DNA of 64,000 bases, taken from positions 3,162,001 to 3,226,000 of the forward strand of contig NZ_CP029255.1 of assembly GCF_003122385.1 (NCBI RefSeq), in the 5' to 3' direction. Both the position numbers and the translations under genes were made by a program. Below, piece after piece: positions 42,917 to 52,600 of the stretch; the stretch's first letter is position 1; the number at the start of each line of letters is the position of its first letter. Under the pieces are notes generated by a model, which was given only the letters and a program-made list of their open reading frames with translations, made no database searches and was not told where the DNA came from. The DNA is from Flavobacterium crocinum (GTDB lineage Bacteria > Bacteroidota > Bacteroidia > Flavobacteriales > Flavobacteriaceae).

Positions 42917-45661
42917 TTGAAATCGATACTTTTTAAATCCTTTTTCTTCTTTTTCATCGCTTTACAACTTCAGGCACAAGAATTACTTCCATTTGTAGAA
43001 AATTACAGCAAATCTGATTATCAGGGTGATAATCAAATCTGGAATGTTGCTCAGGGTAATGATGATGCCATGTATTTTGCCAATAACCATTATTTGCTTC
43101 GTTACGATGGCGTAAAATGGGAAAAATATACACTTCCAAACAAAACCATTATTCGCTCTATTTTGATTGAGGGCGACAAAATCTATTCCGGATCTTATAA
43201 AGAATTTGGCTATTGGTACAGAAAAGACGGAACGATGCATTATGTTTCAATCACCAAAAATCTGAGATTATTTGATGAAAGAGATAATGAAGAGATCTGG
43301 AAAATTTTCAGGTTTAACGGTTCGCTTTATTTCCAATCTTTCAACGATGTTTTTATTTATAACGGAAAAACAATCAAGAAAATTAAATTCCCATTTCTTA
43401 TTTCGTACTGTTTTGCAGTAGATAAAAATCTGTATGTCGCTTCTGTTCAGGATGGAATTTTTAAAATGAATGATAAATACATTTCAAATCCAAAAGGATG
43501 GAATGTTCTTAAAAAAACAGTCGTTCATGCCATAGAAAAGTACCAAAATAAGACCTATATATTTACCCAGAAAAAAGGTGTTTTTGTTGTGGACCAAAAT
43601 GGTCTTAAAAGTTGGGACAATCCGATAAACGAAACTTTAAAATCGGCTACGATAAATGTGGCTAAATTTATAAAAGGAGAAAAATTAGTCATTGGAACCG
43701 GAAACCGGGGCATTATTATTTTAGACCTAAAAAACAATTCCTATAAAAATATTGAACGTGACAATGTTTTAATGAATAATTCAGTCCTGAGTTTAGGATT
43801 TGATAAGGAAAATGATCTTTGGGTTGGTTTAGATAACGGAATTGCACATGTTGAGGTCAATTCGCCAATTTCTTTCTTTTATGATAATTCAGGACTTTTA
43901 GGTTCAGTTTATTCTGTAGCAACTATTAATAAAGGGTATTTAATTGCGTCCAATCATGGAATTTTTGAATACAGTTCGGGGAAATTTAATATGATGCCCA
44001 ATACGCAAGGGCAGGGCTGGAATATTTCTTTAATAGACGGGAAATATATTATTGGTCATAATGACGGGACTTTCTCATATGAAAATGGTTTGCTGACAAA
44101 AATAAACGGAGTCAGTGGAGGCTGGAATATGTCAAAAAGCAGTATTAATGATACTTATTTTCAATCGACCTACAGTGGAATTTTAGTTTACAATAATCCG
44201 TCTGATCTTTCCCATTATAAAATTATTAAAGATCTGGCGAAACCTATAAAATATGTAGCGCAGAATAAAAAGAATGAAATTTGGGCTGCAGATAATTACC
44301 GTGGATTATATCGTGTTGTATTAGACGATAATTATAATACTTTGAAAGTTGAAAATGTCACGCAGCAAAGTAAAATAATAAACGATTTTGGTATCAAGAT
44401 TTTTGAGTTCAAAAAGGAAATCCTTTTTCTGATTAATAATGTTTGGTACACTTATAATTCGATTGCGGGTAAACTGGAAGAAAACGAATTGTTTAATGAA
44501 AGTTTTAAAAACGTAACGGATATTATTTCTATAGATGAAGACCATTTTATGGTTTTACAAAATGGAATCTTGTACCATATTTATGTTGAAGGAAATAAAT
44601 TCATCTGGAACATCATTCAGGAGAAATATTATAAAGGGAAACTCATCAATGAAAATTTAAGAATTTTTAAAAAAGACAATTATTACTTGTTTAATCTGGA
44701 TGACGGATTTATTTCGCTTAAACTAAAATATGAGAATAAACAAAATTCTAAAATAGAAATAGAAGCATTTAGCAATGATGTCTTAGTTCCAAATGAATCG
44801 AAAATTAAATTCAATACCGAATTAAGAATAAATGCCATTTCCGGAATTTACGGAGCCAGTAAACCAAATCTGTTTTATAAACTGGATAAAGGAAAAGATT
44901 TTATTCCGATTTCTGACGGATTGATAATTCTCAATAATTTAAGCAGCGGTAATCATACTGTAGAAATCTTTAAACATGACGGGGCAACATATGAAAAAGT
45001 TTCTCATTATAAATTTAAAGTTGCAGAACCCTGGTATTTCTCATTTTGGATGATTCTGCTTTATTTATTTGTAATTGCAGCAGTTTTATTTTTTTATTAC
45101 AGATGGAATAAATTTCGATACACGCAAAAATTAAAATTACAGGCTGAAGAATTAAAACATCAGAGAGAAATTCTGGAAATGGAATTGAAAAAAGAAAACG
45201 AACTTAATCTTCAGGAATACGAAAAACATATTTTAGAATTAGAACTGCAAAGTAAATCTTCTGAAGTGGCCGGCAAATCTTTGTCTATTGCGAAGCAGAC
45301 AGAAATGATTGATAAAATTCAGGGAATTCTGGAAACAGAAAAAGATTTTTCTAAACTGAAAAGTGAAATCAGGAAAGCGATTAAGATTAATGAAGTAAAT
45401 AAACACGAATGGGAAATATTTGAAACCAATTTAAATCAGATCCACAATGAGTTTATTATAAATCTTTCTAAAAAATATCCGCACTTAACTCCAAAAGATA
45501 TCAAGCTGTGTGTTTATCTTAAAATGAACCTTTCTTCTAAGGAAATTGCTCCTATGATGAACATCTCTTTTAGAGGTGTAGAACTGCACAGATATCGTCT
45601 AAGAAAGAAGTTAAACCTTAATCAGGACGAAAACCTGTCAAAGTTTTTATTAAGTCTGTAA
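42917..45661 (+). CDS. PUL sensor: beta-propeller membrane protein with LuxR-type HTH
   Basis: 914 residues from the TTG at 42917. A frame from TTG 42896 would overlap the -7 box; no ATG start exists. It has a signal peptide (KSILFKSFFFFFIALQLQAQ), then an outer beta-propeller of about 600 residues with repeated W/F..N.I strands (such as NQIWNVAQGND and NDLWVGLDNGIAHVEV). A Y_Y_Y-like domain follows, then one membrane segment (WMILLYLFVIAAVLFFYY), a coiled coil and a C-terminal LuxR/GerE helix-turn-helix (LTPKDIKLCVYLKMNLSSKEIAPMMN). It senses oligosaccharides outside and regulates the adjacent susC operon, by family analogy. Confidence 0.9.
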   Translation: MKSILFKSFFFFFIALQLQAQELLPFVENYSKSDYQGDNQIWNVAQGNDDAMYFANNHYLLRYDGVKWEKYTLPNKTIIRSILIEGDKIYSGSYKEFGYWYRKDGTMHYVSITKNLRLFDERDNEEIWKIFRFNGSLYFQSFNDVFIYNGKTIKKIKFPFLISYCFAVDKNLYVASVQDGIFKMNDKYISNPKGWNVLKKTVVHAIEKYQNKTYIFTQKKGVFVVDQNGLKSWDNPINETLKSATINVAKFIKGEKLVIGTGNRGIIILDLKNNSYKNIERDNVLMNNSVLSLGFDKENDLWVGLDNGIAHVEVNSPISFFYDNSGLLGSVYSVATINKGYLIASNHGIFEYSSGKFNMMPNTQGQGWNISLIDGKYIIGHNDGTFSYENGLLTKINGVSGGWNMSKSSINDTYFQSTYSGILVYNNPSDLSHYKIIKDLAKPIKYVAQNKKNEIWAADNYRGLYRVVLDDNYNTLKVENVTQQSKIINDFGIKIFEFKKEILFLINNVWYTYNSIAGKLEENELFNESFKNVTDIISIDEDHFMVLQNGILYHIYVEGNKFIWNIIQEKYYKGKLINENLRIFKKDNYYLFNLDDGFISLKLKYENKQNSKIEIEAFSNDVLVPNESKIKFNTELRINAISGIYGASKPNLFYKLDKGKDFIPISDGLIILNNLSSGNHTVEIFKHDGATYEKVSHYKFKVAEPWYFSFWMILLYLFVIAAVLFFYYRWNKFRYTQKLKLQAEELKHQREILEMELKKENELNLQEYEKHILELELQSKSSEVAGKSLSIAKQTEMIDKIQGILETEKDFSKLKSEIRKAIKINEVNKHEWEIFETNLNQIHNEFIINLSKKYPHLTPKDIKLCVYLKMNLSSKEIAPMMNISFRGVELHRYRLRKKLNLNQDENLSKFLLSL

Positions 45662-45732
45662 GATTTGATTTTATTTTTTGCAGATATTATATTTTTGGAT
45701 ATCTATTATTACATAATTCTAATACATCATTA

Positions 45733-45862
45733 CTACATCATAACGTTATGTTAAAGAAAATTTGGTAATGCTTATTTTGTTGATAATCAATTGTATAATC
45801 TTAAAATTTAACATAATGATGTAGCTGTGTTGTAGTGGTATTTGATGTACTACAACGTTGTA
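45733..45862 (+). promoter_or_regulatory. Two palindromic operator candidates upstream of susC
   Basis: CATAACGTTATG (45739-45750) and TACAACGTTGTA (45851-45862) are perfect 12-bp palindromes sharing the core AACGTT, with centres 112 nt apart. In addition, CTACATCAT at 45733 and the mirror words up to 45824 form a longer inverted repeat, and TTGTAGT (45830) mirrors ACTACAA (45849). This is the best candidate binding region for the PUL regulator. Confidence 0.5.
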
Positions 45863-45905
45863 ATTGTTTAATTTGGCTCTACTAACTTAAACGATTACGT
45901 ACTGT

Positions 45906-48900
45906 ATGAAAAATTTTATTTTTAGCTTTTTAGCACTCTTGTTGCTGCCTACATATATGGTGGGGCAGGCACAAGCAATTAAAGGGAAAGTAGTAGACAG
46001 TAGCGGAATGGGAGTTCCTGGAGCCATTATTAGTGCTTCAGAATCCAGAGCTTCTGCTGATGCTGACTTCGATGGTAATTTTACCATTAATGCTAAAGTT
46101 GGGGAAATCTTAAAAATCTCTATGCTTGGTTTTGATGCTGTTTCTGTTCCGGCAACAGCAGGTCAAATGACTATTACATTAAAAGAAGCAGGTGATACTG
46201 CTTTAAAAGAAGTAGTTGTTATTGGTTATGGTACCAGAAAGAAAATTGATAATACTTCAGCAATTACTTCATTAAAAGCAGAAGATGTTACAAGAACTAA
46301 GGTCTTAAATGCTTCTCAGGCTATTCAGGGTAAAGCAGCAGGGGTTCAGGTAACTTCTTCAGATGCTCCGGGAAGTACTCCTTCTGTAGTTATTAGAGGT
46401 TTAGGTACTGCATTAGGAGGAAGAAATCCTCTGTATATTGTTGATGGTATGCCAACGGAAAACATCAATAATATTAATACTAATGATATTACTTCTTATG
46501 AAATCCTTAAAGATGCTTCTTCTCTTGCCATTTATGGTACCAGAGCAGCAAACGGGGTTATCATTATTACTACTAAAAAAGGTAAAGGAGACAAAGTTTC
46601 TGTAGAAGTTGAAAGCTTTGGCGGTATCAGAACGCCACTTAAAAAAGTGAAAATGGCTGATGCTAATCAATATGCAAGCTATACTAACGCAGCTTTAGGA
46701 ACAAACAGATTTTCTACAAACCAGCCTGTTAATACAAATTGGTTTGATGAAATTACAAGAACGGGTACTTATACTCAAAATAATATTTCTATTTCTGGGG
46801 CTACAGAAAATGTGAAATACTTCTTTAGTGCAGGTAACTATCAGGAAAAAGCGATTTTGAACGGTTTGGATTACAGCCGTACAAGTTTTAGAAATAACAA
46901 TGAGTTTAAACTTTCTAAAAAAATCACTTTAAACCAGAACTTTAGCTTTACAGCAGCTAATTCTACACCAAAACCATTAAGTGCCTTTACAAATGCTTAC
47001 AAACAGTCCTCAATTGTTCCTGTGCATTTTGCAAATGGTCAGTATGGTGCGCCTTTTGCAGATGCAAGCGGAGTAGCAAGTCCAACAGGTACTTCATTCA
47101 ACAATGTTGGTAATCCTGTAGCACAATTAGATTTTTATGATGAACAACAAAGAAGTATCACACTTCAGGGTGGTTTAAAATTAGATTATGAAATCTTAGA
47201 AGGTTTAAAGTTCACTTCACAATTTAATGGTGAATACTACACCTGGAAAAACTACAATTTCGAGGATACTAAAAATGTTTGGTTAGCGGCTAATCCAACT
47301 CGTAAAGATGGAGATTATTCAAGTACAGATCCTATCAATTTATTGACTAGAGGTAGAGAGCAGTATTTTAACTGGAACTTATCTAACTATTTAACTTACA
47401 ATAAAGTATTTGCTAAAATTCATGATGTGGAGTTAACTGCAGGTATTGAAACTTCTGTTAAAGGTCCAAGAGAAAAACTAGTAATTACAAGAAAAAATGT
47501 AAGTCCTGATTCTAACTATTGGTCTCTATATAATTCTACAGAATCAAAAGGTGTAGATTATTCTGGTACAGTTACAAACTTACAGGATATTGTGTTCAAT
47601 GAGAGTAAATTAGCTTCTTATTTTGGACGTTTACAATACAAATTAATGGACAGATACTTAGTAACCGGTACTATTAGACGTGACGGATCTTCAAACTTTG
47701 CAAAAGATTACCGTTGGGGAACTTTCCCATCTGTAGGTCTTGGATGGATTATGACTAAAGAAAGTTTCTTGTCAGATATTAAAGGAGTTGATTTAATTAA
47801 ATTAAGAGGTAGCTGGGGTAAATTAGGAAACCAAAATGTACCATTAAACAGCCAGAGTTATAATTCTGGATTAAACAGTTATTTAGGAGGTTCAATTTTA
47901 TATGAAGGATCAAGCATTACCTCTCAAATTGATCCAGCTTTAACATGGGAAATTACAGAAGAGTCTTCTGCGGGTATTGATTTCGAATTTTTAGACAGCA
48001 GGTTAAAAGGATCATTTGATGTTTATAACAAAAACACAGACAATGTAATTTTATATGTAAAACCTTATCCAACTTCAGGAATCACAACAGCTTCTCCTTC
48101 TCACGTGGGTGAAGTTTCAAACAAAGGTTATGAAATCTCTTTACGTTGGGATGATAAAATTACTGAAGATTTAAGCTACTGGGTTGGAGGTAACTTCTCT
48201 CACAACAAAAATGAACTTACTAGTTTAAAAGATGTTTCGTTATCTCAAGTTATTGGAGGTAATTTAGGAAATGGTCAGGATACTAAATTGTTATACAACA
48301 ACTCTGTTGGTCAGCCATTAGGTAGTTTTTACCTTTATGAATATGCAGGTGTAGATCCAGCAAATGGAAATATGCTTTATTATAATGCTGCAGGAAATAA
48401 AGTAACTCAGGATGCTTTATCTGCAACAGAAGATAAAAAATATGTAGGTTCGATTTTACCAAAAGTAAACTATGGAGTTTCTTTAGGATTAGTTTACAAA
48501 AACATTGATTTCTCTGTTGATGGATATGGTACTGGTGGAGCTAAAGTTTACAATGGTAAAAAAGCACAGCGTTTTGGAGGTGAAAACATCGAAGCTTCTA
48601 TGACAAGCAATTATTGGACACCAACAAATACAACAGCACCAAATCCAAGACCATTTAATACTGTTCCTGTTGCTTCAACTTATTATATGGAGTCAGGTGA
48701 TTTCTTTAGAATCAACAACATTACTGTAGGATATAAACTTCCTTTAAGCGGTGATCAATTTATTAGTTCTTGCAGAATTTATCTTAATGCAATCAACCCA
48801 TTCATTACACAGAAATTTTCTGGATTCTCTCCTGAGCTAAATGCAGATGGAGATCCTTATAAACTTCAAGGTATTGAATTGGATGCTTATCCAACATTAA

Positions 48901-48935
48901 GATCATTTGTAATTGGTGCTAATTTAAAATTTTAA
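45906..48935 (+). CDS. susC: SusC/RagA-family TonB-dependent outer membrane transporter
   Basis: 1009 residues. Signal peptide (MKNFIFSFLALLLLPTYMVGQ), a carboxypeptidase-like regulatory domain (KGKVVDSSGMGVPGAIISA), a TonB-box region (LKEVVVIGYG), the plug (QGKAAGVQVTSSDAPGS, DGMPTENINNI), the SusC signature GTRAANGVIIITTKKGKG, and a C-terminal beta-barrel. It imports oligosaccharides made at the surface, using SusD as lid. susD follows at 4 nt. Length matches the family. The specific substrate is set by the enzymes downstream, probably beta-1,2-glucan. Confidence 0.97.
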   Translation: MKNFIFSFLALLLLPTYMVGQAQAIKGKVVDSSGMGVPGAIISASESRASADADFDGNFTINAKVGEILKISMLGFDAVSVPATAGQMTITLKEAGDTALKEVVVIGYGTRKKIDNTSAITSLKAEDVTRTKVLNASQAIQGKAAGVQVTSSDAPGSTPSVVIRGLGTALGGRNPLYIVDGMPTENINNINTNDITSYEILKDASSLAIYGTRAANGVIIITTKKGKGDKVSVEVESFGGIRTPLKKVKMADANQYASYTNAALGTNRFSTNQPVNTNWFDEITRTGTYTQNNISISGATENVKYFFSAGNYQEKAILNGLDYSRTSFRNNNEFKLSKKITLNQNFSFTAANSTPKPLSAFTNAYKQSSIVPVHFANGQYGAPFADASGVASPTGTSFNNVGNPVAQLDFYDEQQRSITLQGGLKLDYEILEGLKFTSQFNGEYYTWKNYNFEDTKNVWLAANPTRKDGDYSSTDPINLLTRGREQYFNWNLSNYLTYNKVFAKIHDVELTAGIETSVKGPREKLVITRKNVSPDSNYWSLYNSTESKGVDYSGTVTNLQDIVFNESKLASYFGRLQYKLMDRYLVTGTIRRDGSSNFAKDYRWGTFPSVGLGWIMTKESFLSDIKGVDLIKLRGSWGKLGNQNVPLNSQSYNSGLNSYLGGSILYEGSSITSQIDPALTWEITEESSAGIDFEFLDSRLKGSFDVYNKNTDNVILYVKPYPTSGITTASPSHVGEVSNKGYEISLRWDDKITEDLSYWVGGNFSHNKNELTSLKDVSLSQVIGGNLGNGQDTKLLYNNSVGQPLGSFYLYEYAGVDPANGNMLYYNAAGNKVTQDALSATEDKKYVGSILPKVNYGVSLGLVYKNIDFSVDGYGTGGAKVYNGKKAQRFGGENIEASMTSNYWTPTNTTAPNPRPFNTVPVASTYYMESGDFFRINNITVGYKLPLSGDQFISSCRIYLNAINPFITQKFSGFSPELNADGDPYKLQGIELDAYPTLRSFVIGANLKF

Positions 48936-48939
48936 TATT

Positions 48940-50424
48940 ATGAAAAAGATATATATATCAATCTTCGTTTTAGCAGCATTTACTTTTACTGGATGTGCTG
49001 ATGATTACCTAGATGTTAAACAAACAGAAACTATTTCTACAGATGATATCGAATTGTTTAACAATGACAACGGAGCAAAAACTTTTGTGACTTCAATCTA
49101 CAGTAAGTTCTTAGACTGGGATATGAGCTCATTTGGATGGATTGGATTAGCAAGTATTACTTCTGATGATGCCGATAAAGGTTCAACTCCAAGTGATACC
49201 GGTACAGATAAAGATGTTTTGGATGCCTTAACTTATAACGCTTCTAATCCATCTGCAGAAAGTACTTTTAATGCAAATTATGATGGAATCAACAGATGCA
49301 ATCAAGCATTAGAAATTTTACCTAAACTAGATAAAGCTGATCCTGCTTTAAGAGAAAGATTAATGGCAGAAGCTAAATTCTTAAGAGCTTTCATGTATTT
49401 TACTTTAGTAAAATGTTATGGAGGTGTGCCAATTGTAGATCACATTTCAAAAATTCCATTATCAGCAGAAGATAAAGCAATGCAGTTAACTCGTAAAACA
49501 GCTGCTGAGGTTTATGCTTTTATTGAAAAAGATTTAACTGAAGCTGCTGCAGTTTTACCAAATAAATCGCAGTATGCTGATGCTGAAAAAGCAAGAGCAT
49601 CAAAAGGAGCGGCTTATGCTTTATTAGCAAAAGTGAGTTTATATCAGAAAAAATGGCAGGCTGTTGTAGATAACTGTAATCTGGTTACAGGATATATCAT
49701 TTCTCCTGATTATGCTAAAATGTTCAGATTAGAAGGAGAAAATGATGGAGAATCTATTTTTGAAATCAATGGTGTTGGTTCAGTTCCAGCTCGTGGAATT
49801 CAGGGATATTCTAATACTCAGGGTGTTCGTGATGCATGGGGATGGGGATTCAATCAGCCTTCTCAAAGTTTAGTAGATGCTTACGAAGCTGGAGATGTTA
49901 GAAAAGATGCGACTATCATTTTTAGAGGTACAACTTTATATGATGGAAGAGTAATTCCAGTGATTAGTGCAGATGACCCTAATCCTAGATACAACTTTAA
50001 AGCCTATTCTTCTGCTTATACAAGTGCTTGGGAAACAGATGCTAATATTAAATACTTAAGATATGCTGAGGTATTATTAATGAAAGCGGAAGCCTTAAAT
50101 GAATTAGGTCAGACTTCAGAAGCAATTCCGTTGTTAAACGTAATCAGACACAGAGCAGGTTTAGGCGATACTCCGGCAACTTCTCAGGCAGCAGTTCGAA
50201 CTGCAATCTGGAAAGAAAGAAGAGTGGAATTGGCTTTTGAATTTGACAGATTCTTTGATTTGGTTAGAACGGGTCAGGCAAAAGATGCTTTTGCAGCCGA
50301 TAAGAGCACGTTCTTCCCTAACGGAAGAGTATTTACGGTAGGTAAAAACGAATTATTCCCAATTCCGGCATCATTTATTTTAGTTGCTGAGGGAATGTCT
50401 TCTCAAAATCCTGGATATAATTAA
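48940..50424 (+). CDS. susD: SusD/RagB-family nutrient-binding lipoprotein
   Basis: 494 residues with lipobox FTGC (Cys19). TPR-like helices of the SusD fold are visible: NCNRCNQALEIL-type segment (GINRCNQALEILPKL), AEAKFLRAFMYFTLVKCYGGVPIVD, and the C-terminal SusD domain with IKYLRYAEVLLMKAEALNELG and IWKERRVELAFEFDRFFDLVRTG. It binds glycans at the cell surface and covers the SusC channel. It is 4 nt after susC. Confidence 0.97.
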   Translation: MKKIYISIFVLAAFTFTGCADDYLDVKQTETISTDDIELFNNDNGAKTFVTSIYSKFLDWDMSSFGWIGLASITSDDADKGSTPSDTGTDKDVLDALTYNASNPSAESTFNANYDGINRCNQALEILPKLDKADPALRERLMAEAKFLRAFMYFTLVKCYGGVPIVDHISKIPLSAEDKAMQLTRKTAAEVYAFIEKDLTEAAAVLPNKSQYADAEKARASKGAAYALLAKVSLYQKKWQAVVDNCNLVTGYIISPDYAKMFRLEGENDGESIFEINGVGSVPARGIQGYSNTQGVRDAWGWGFNQPSQSLVDAYEAGDVRKDATIIFRGTTLYDGRVIPVISADDPNPRYNFKAYSSAYTSAWETDANIKYLRYAEVLLMKAEALNELGQTSEAIPLLNVIRHRAGLGDTPATSQAAVRTAIWKERRVELAFEFDRFFDLVRTGQAKDAFAADKSTFFPNGRVFTVGKNELFPIPASFILVAEGMSSQNPGYN

Positions 50425-50433
50425 TATTCTTAA

Positions 50434-50468
50434 AATCACTTCCTTCTGGTTTCCAGGAGGAAGTGATT
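50434..50468 (+). promoter_or_regulatory. Hairpin between susD and the GH144 gene
   Basis: AATCACTTCCT pairs with AGGAAGTGATT across a 13-nt loop, 10 nt after the susD stop codon. There is no good T-run, so an mRNA processing or attenuation site that gives more susC-susD than enzyme message is more likely than a full terminator. Confidence 0.5.
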
Positions 50469-50495
50469 ATTTATTACAATCTCAAAATCTTAATA

Positions 50496-51869
50496 ATGAT
50501 TAGAATTTCAGTTTTATTTTTAGCTTTTACTTTTTTTGGTTGTGGCAATACAGATAAATCAAAAAAGGATGTACAGGGAAATACTTCTGTTGTTGCTGCA
50601 TTAACAGATGAACAACTTTTAGATGTTGTTCAAAAACAAACTTTTAAATACTTCTGGGATTATGCTGAACCCAATTCGGGATTAGCCAGAGAACGTTATC
50701 ATCCGGACGGAAATTATCCAGAAAATGATTCTAATATTGTTACAACAGGAGGTTCTGGTTTTGGTTTAATGGCACTTGTCTCGGGAATGTCTCAAGGATA
50801 CATTACAAAAGAGCAAGGAGTTGAAAGATTGAACAAAATTGCAGATTTTTTAGGCAAAGCAGATCGTTTTCATGGAGCATGGTCACATTGGATTGACGGA
50901 AATACAGGAAAAGTAAAACCTTTTGGAACCAAGGATAACGGCGGTGATTTGGTCGAAACCTCATTTTTGGTTGCAGGAATGATTACAGTTCGTGAATATC
51001 TTAAAGATGGTTCTGAAAGTGAAAAAGCAGTTGCTCAAAAATTTGATGCACTTTGGAAAGGAGTAGACTGGCAATGGTACACAAATAACAAAAATGTTTT
51101 ATATTGGCACTGGTCTCCAAGTTATGCCTGGCAGATGGACTTTCCTCTCCAAGGATATAATGAATGCCTGATTACTTATGTAATGGCGGCATCTTCGCCA
51201 ACTCATGCAATTGATGCCAAAGCGTATCATGAAGGATGGGCAAGAGGTGGCGAAATAGTTTCTTCAAAAATAAAATACAATCTGCCTTTAATTTTAAAGC
51301 ATAATGGGGCAGAAGAATTTGGTGGCCCATTATTCTGGGCGCATTATTCTTATGTTGGTTTAGATCCAAATCAATTAAGCGATAAATATGCTAACTATTG
51401 GGATTTAAATGTAAATCAGACCAAAATCAATTATCAGTATTGTGTTGAAAACCCTAATAAAATTCCAGGATATGGTCCGGAATATTGGGGATTAACAGCT
51501 TCTTATTCCAGAAATCCTGACGGTTCTATTGGATATAATGCCCACATGCCAAGTAATGATCAGGGTGTGATTTCGCCTACTGCAGCAATTAGCTCGATTG
51601 TTTATACGCCAAAAGAGTCTATGACTTTTATTCGCAATTTATACGAAAATCATAAAAAAGAAGCCTGGGGCGATGCAGGATTCTATGATGCACTTAGTTT
51701 AGGAAATAAATGGGTTGCAAAACGTTATCTGGCAATTGATCAGGGACCTGAAGTGGTTATGATCGAAAATTACAGAACAGGTTTATTATGGAAATTATTC
51801 ATGAATGCCCCTGAAGTAAAACAAGGTTTAACAAAACTTGGATTTAAATCAGGGAAATACGGGATTTAA
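50496..51869 (+). CDS. GH144-type (PF10091) glucanase lipoprotein
   Basis: 457 residues from the ATG at 50496, which yields lipobox FFGC (Cys16); the GTG at 50463 would spoil it. The body matches the glucoamylase-like family PF10091, which includes GH144 endo-beta-1,2-glucanases such as CpSGL of Chitinophaga pinensis. Segments typical of the helical barrel are QTFKYFWDYAEPNSGLARER, GGSGFGLMALV, GGDLVETSFLVAGM, WHWSPSYAWQM and the C-terminal GPEVVMIENYRTGLLW. It probably cuts surface or periplasmic beta-1,2-glucan. The family name 'glucoamylase' in databases is misleading. Catalytic residues were not identified. Confidence 0.83.
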   Translation: MIRISVLFLAFTFFGCGNTDKSKKDVQGNTSVVAALTDEQLLDVVQKQTFKYFWDYAEPNSGLARERYHPDGNYPENDSNIVTTGGSGFGLMALVSGMSQGYITKEQGVERLNKIADFLGKADRFHGAWSHWIDGNTGKVKPFGTKDNGGDLVETSFLVAGMITVREYLKDGSESEKAVAQKFDALWKGVDWQWYTNNKNVLYWHWSPSYAWQMDFPLQGYNECLITYVMAASSPTHAIDAKAYHEGWARGGEIVSSKIKYNLPLILKHNGAEEFGGPLFWAHYSYVGLDPNQLSDKYANYWDLNVNQTKINYQYCVENPNKIPGYGPEYWGLTASYSRNPDGSIGYNAHMPSNDQGVISPTAAISSIVYTPKESMTFIRNLYENHKKEAWGDAGFYDALSLGNKWVAKRYLAIDQGPEVVMIENYRTGLLWKLFMNAPEVKQGLTKLGFKSGKYGI

Positions 51870-51877
51870 TAAATAAC

Positions 51878-52594
51878 ATGAAATACAAATTAGCCTTTTT
51901 ATCTCTTTTGATTTCTCTGCTTGGCTTTAGCCAAAGTGAAACTACAGGAAAAATTAACACAGTCATAATGGCGAAGTACGAGCTCGGTTATGTCTTGCAT
52001 AAACCTGCGAATACAAAAGAAAAAAAGCCCTTGATTGTTTTTATTTCCGGAGATGGAGAAAAAGGGACTGACCTTGAAAAAGTGAAAATCAATGGTCCTT
52101 TAAAATATTTAAAGACCCATCAGTTAGATGCATACGTCCTGGCTCCGCAATGTAAGTCAGATGAAGATTGGGATATCGAATCGATTTACCAGCTGATTGT
52201 AAAAGTTCAGAAGGAAAACAAAATTGATTCAGAAAGAATATATGTTACTGGTTTGAGCTCAGGAGGTTGGGCTTCTTGGAAATTGGCTTTTACACATCCG
52301 GATCTATTTGCAGCAAACGTACCTGTCGCTGGTTTTGTAGATTTAATTCAGTTAGAGCACGCTTGTGAAATAGCCAATATTCCAACCAGAATCTACCACG
52401 GATTGTTAGACGATGTGGTAAATGTTGATTATGCAATCACGATTTACAAAGAATTGAAAAAGTGCAATGCAAAAGATGTAAAGCTGACCATTTTTGATGA
52501 TGCGAATCACGACAGCTGGACAAGAGTTTACGATAATCAGGAAATCTACGACTGGATGTTTCAGCAGAAAAAACGAATACAAACAAATAAATAA
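51878..52594 (+). CDS. Exported alpha/beta-hydrolase esterase
   Basis: 238 residues with signal peptide (MKYKLAFLSLLISLLGFSQS). The fold is that of feruloyl-esterase/phospholipase-like alpha/beta hydrolases: GxSxG motif GLSSG with Ser127, an Asp at 178 or 179 (HGLLDDVV) and His211 (DANHDSW). Such esterases remove acyl groups from polysaccharides or small esters in PULs. It is 8 nt after the GH144 gene and 6 nt before GH3, so it belongs to the operon. Removal of succinyl or acetyl groups from the glucan is a guess from context. Confidence 0.8.
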   Translation: MKYKLAFLSLLISLLGFSQSETTGKINTVIMAKYELGYVLHKPANTKEKKPLIVFISGDGEKGTDLEKVKINGPLKYLKTHQLDAYVLAPQCKSDEDWDIESIYQLIVKVQKENKIDSERIYVTGLSSGGWASWKLAFTHPDLFAANVPVAGFVDLIQLEHACEIANIPTRIYHGLLDDVVNVDYAITIYKELKKCNAKDVKLTIFDDANHDSWTRVYDNQEIYDWMFQQKKRIQTNK

Positions 52595-52600
52595 ATTAGA

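Noticed and set aside
50496..51869. Glucoamylase (starch-degrading) role for the PF10091 protein
   Set aside because: The family name is historical; characterised relatives in GH144 act on beta-1,2-glucan, and no alpha-amylase or maltose genes are nearby.
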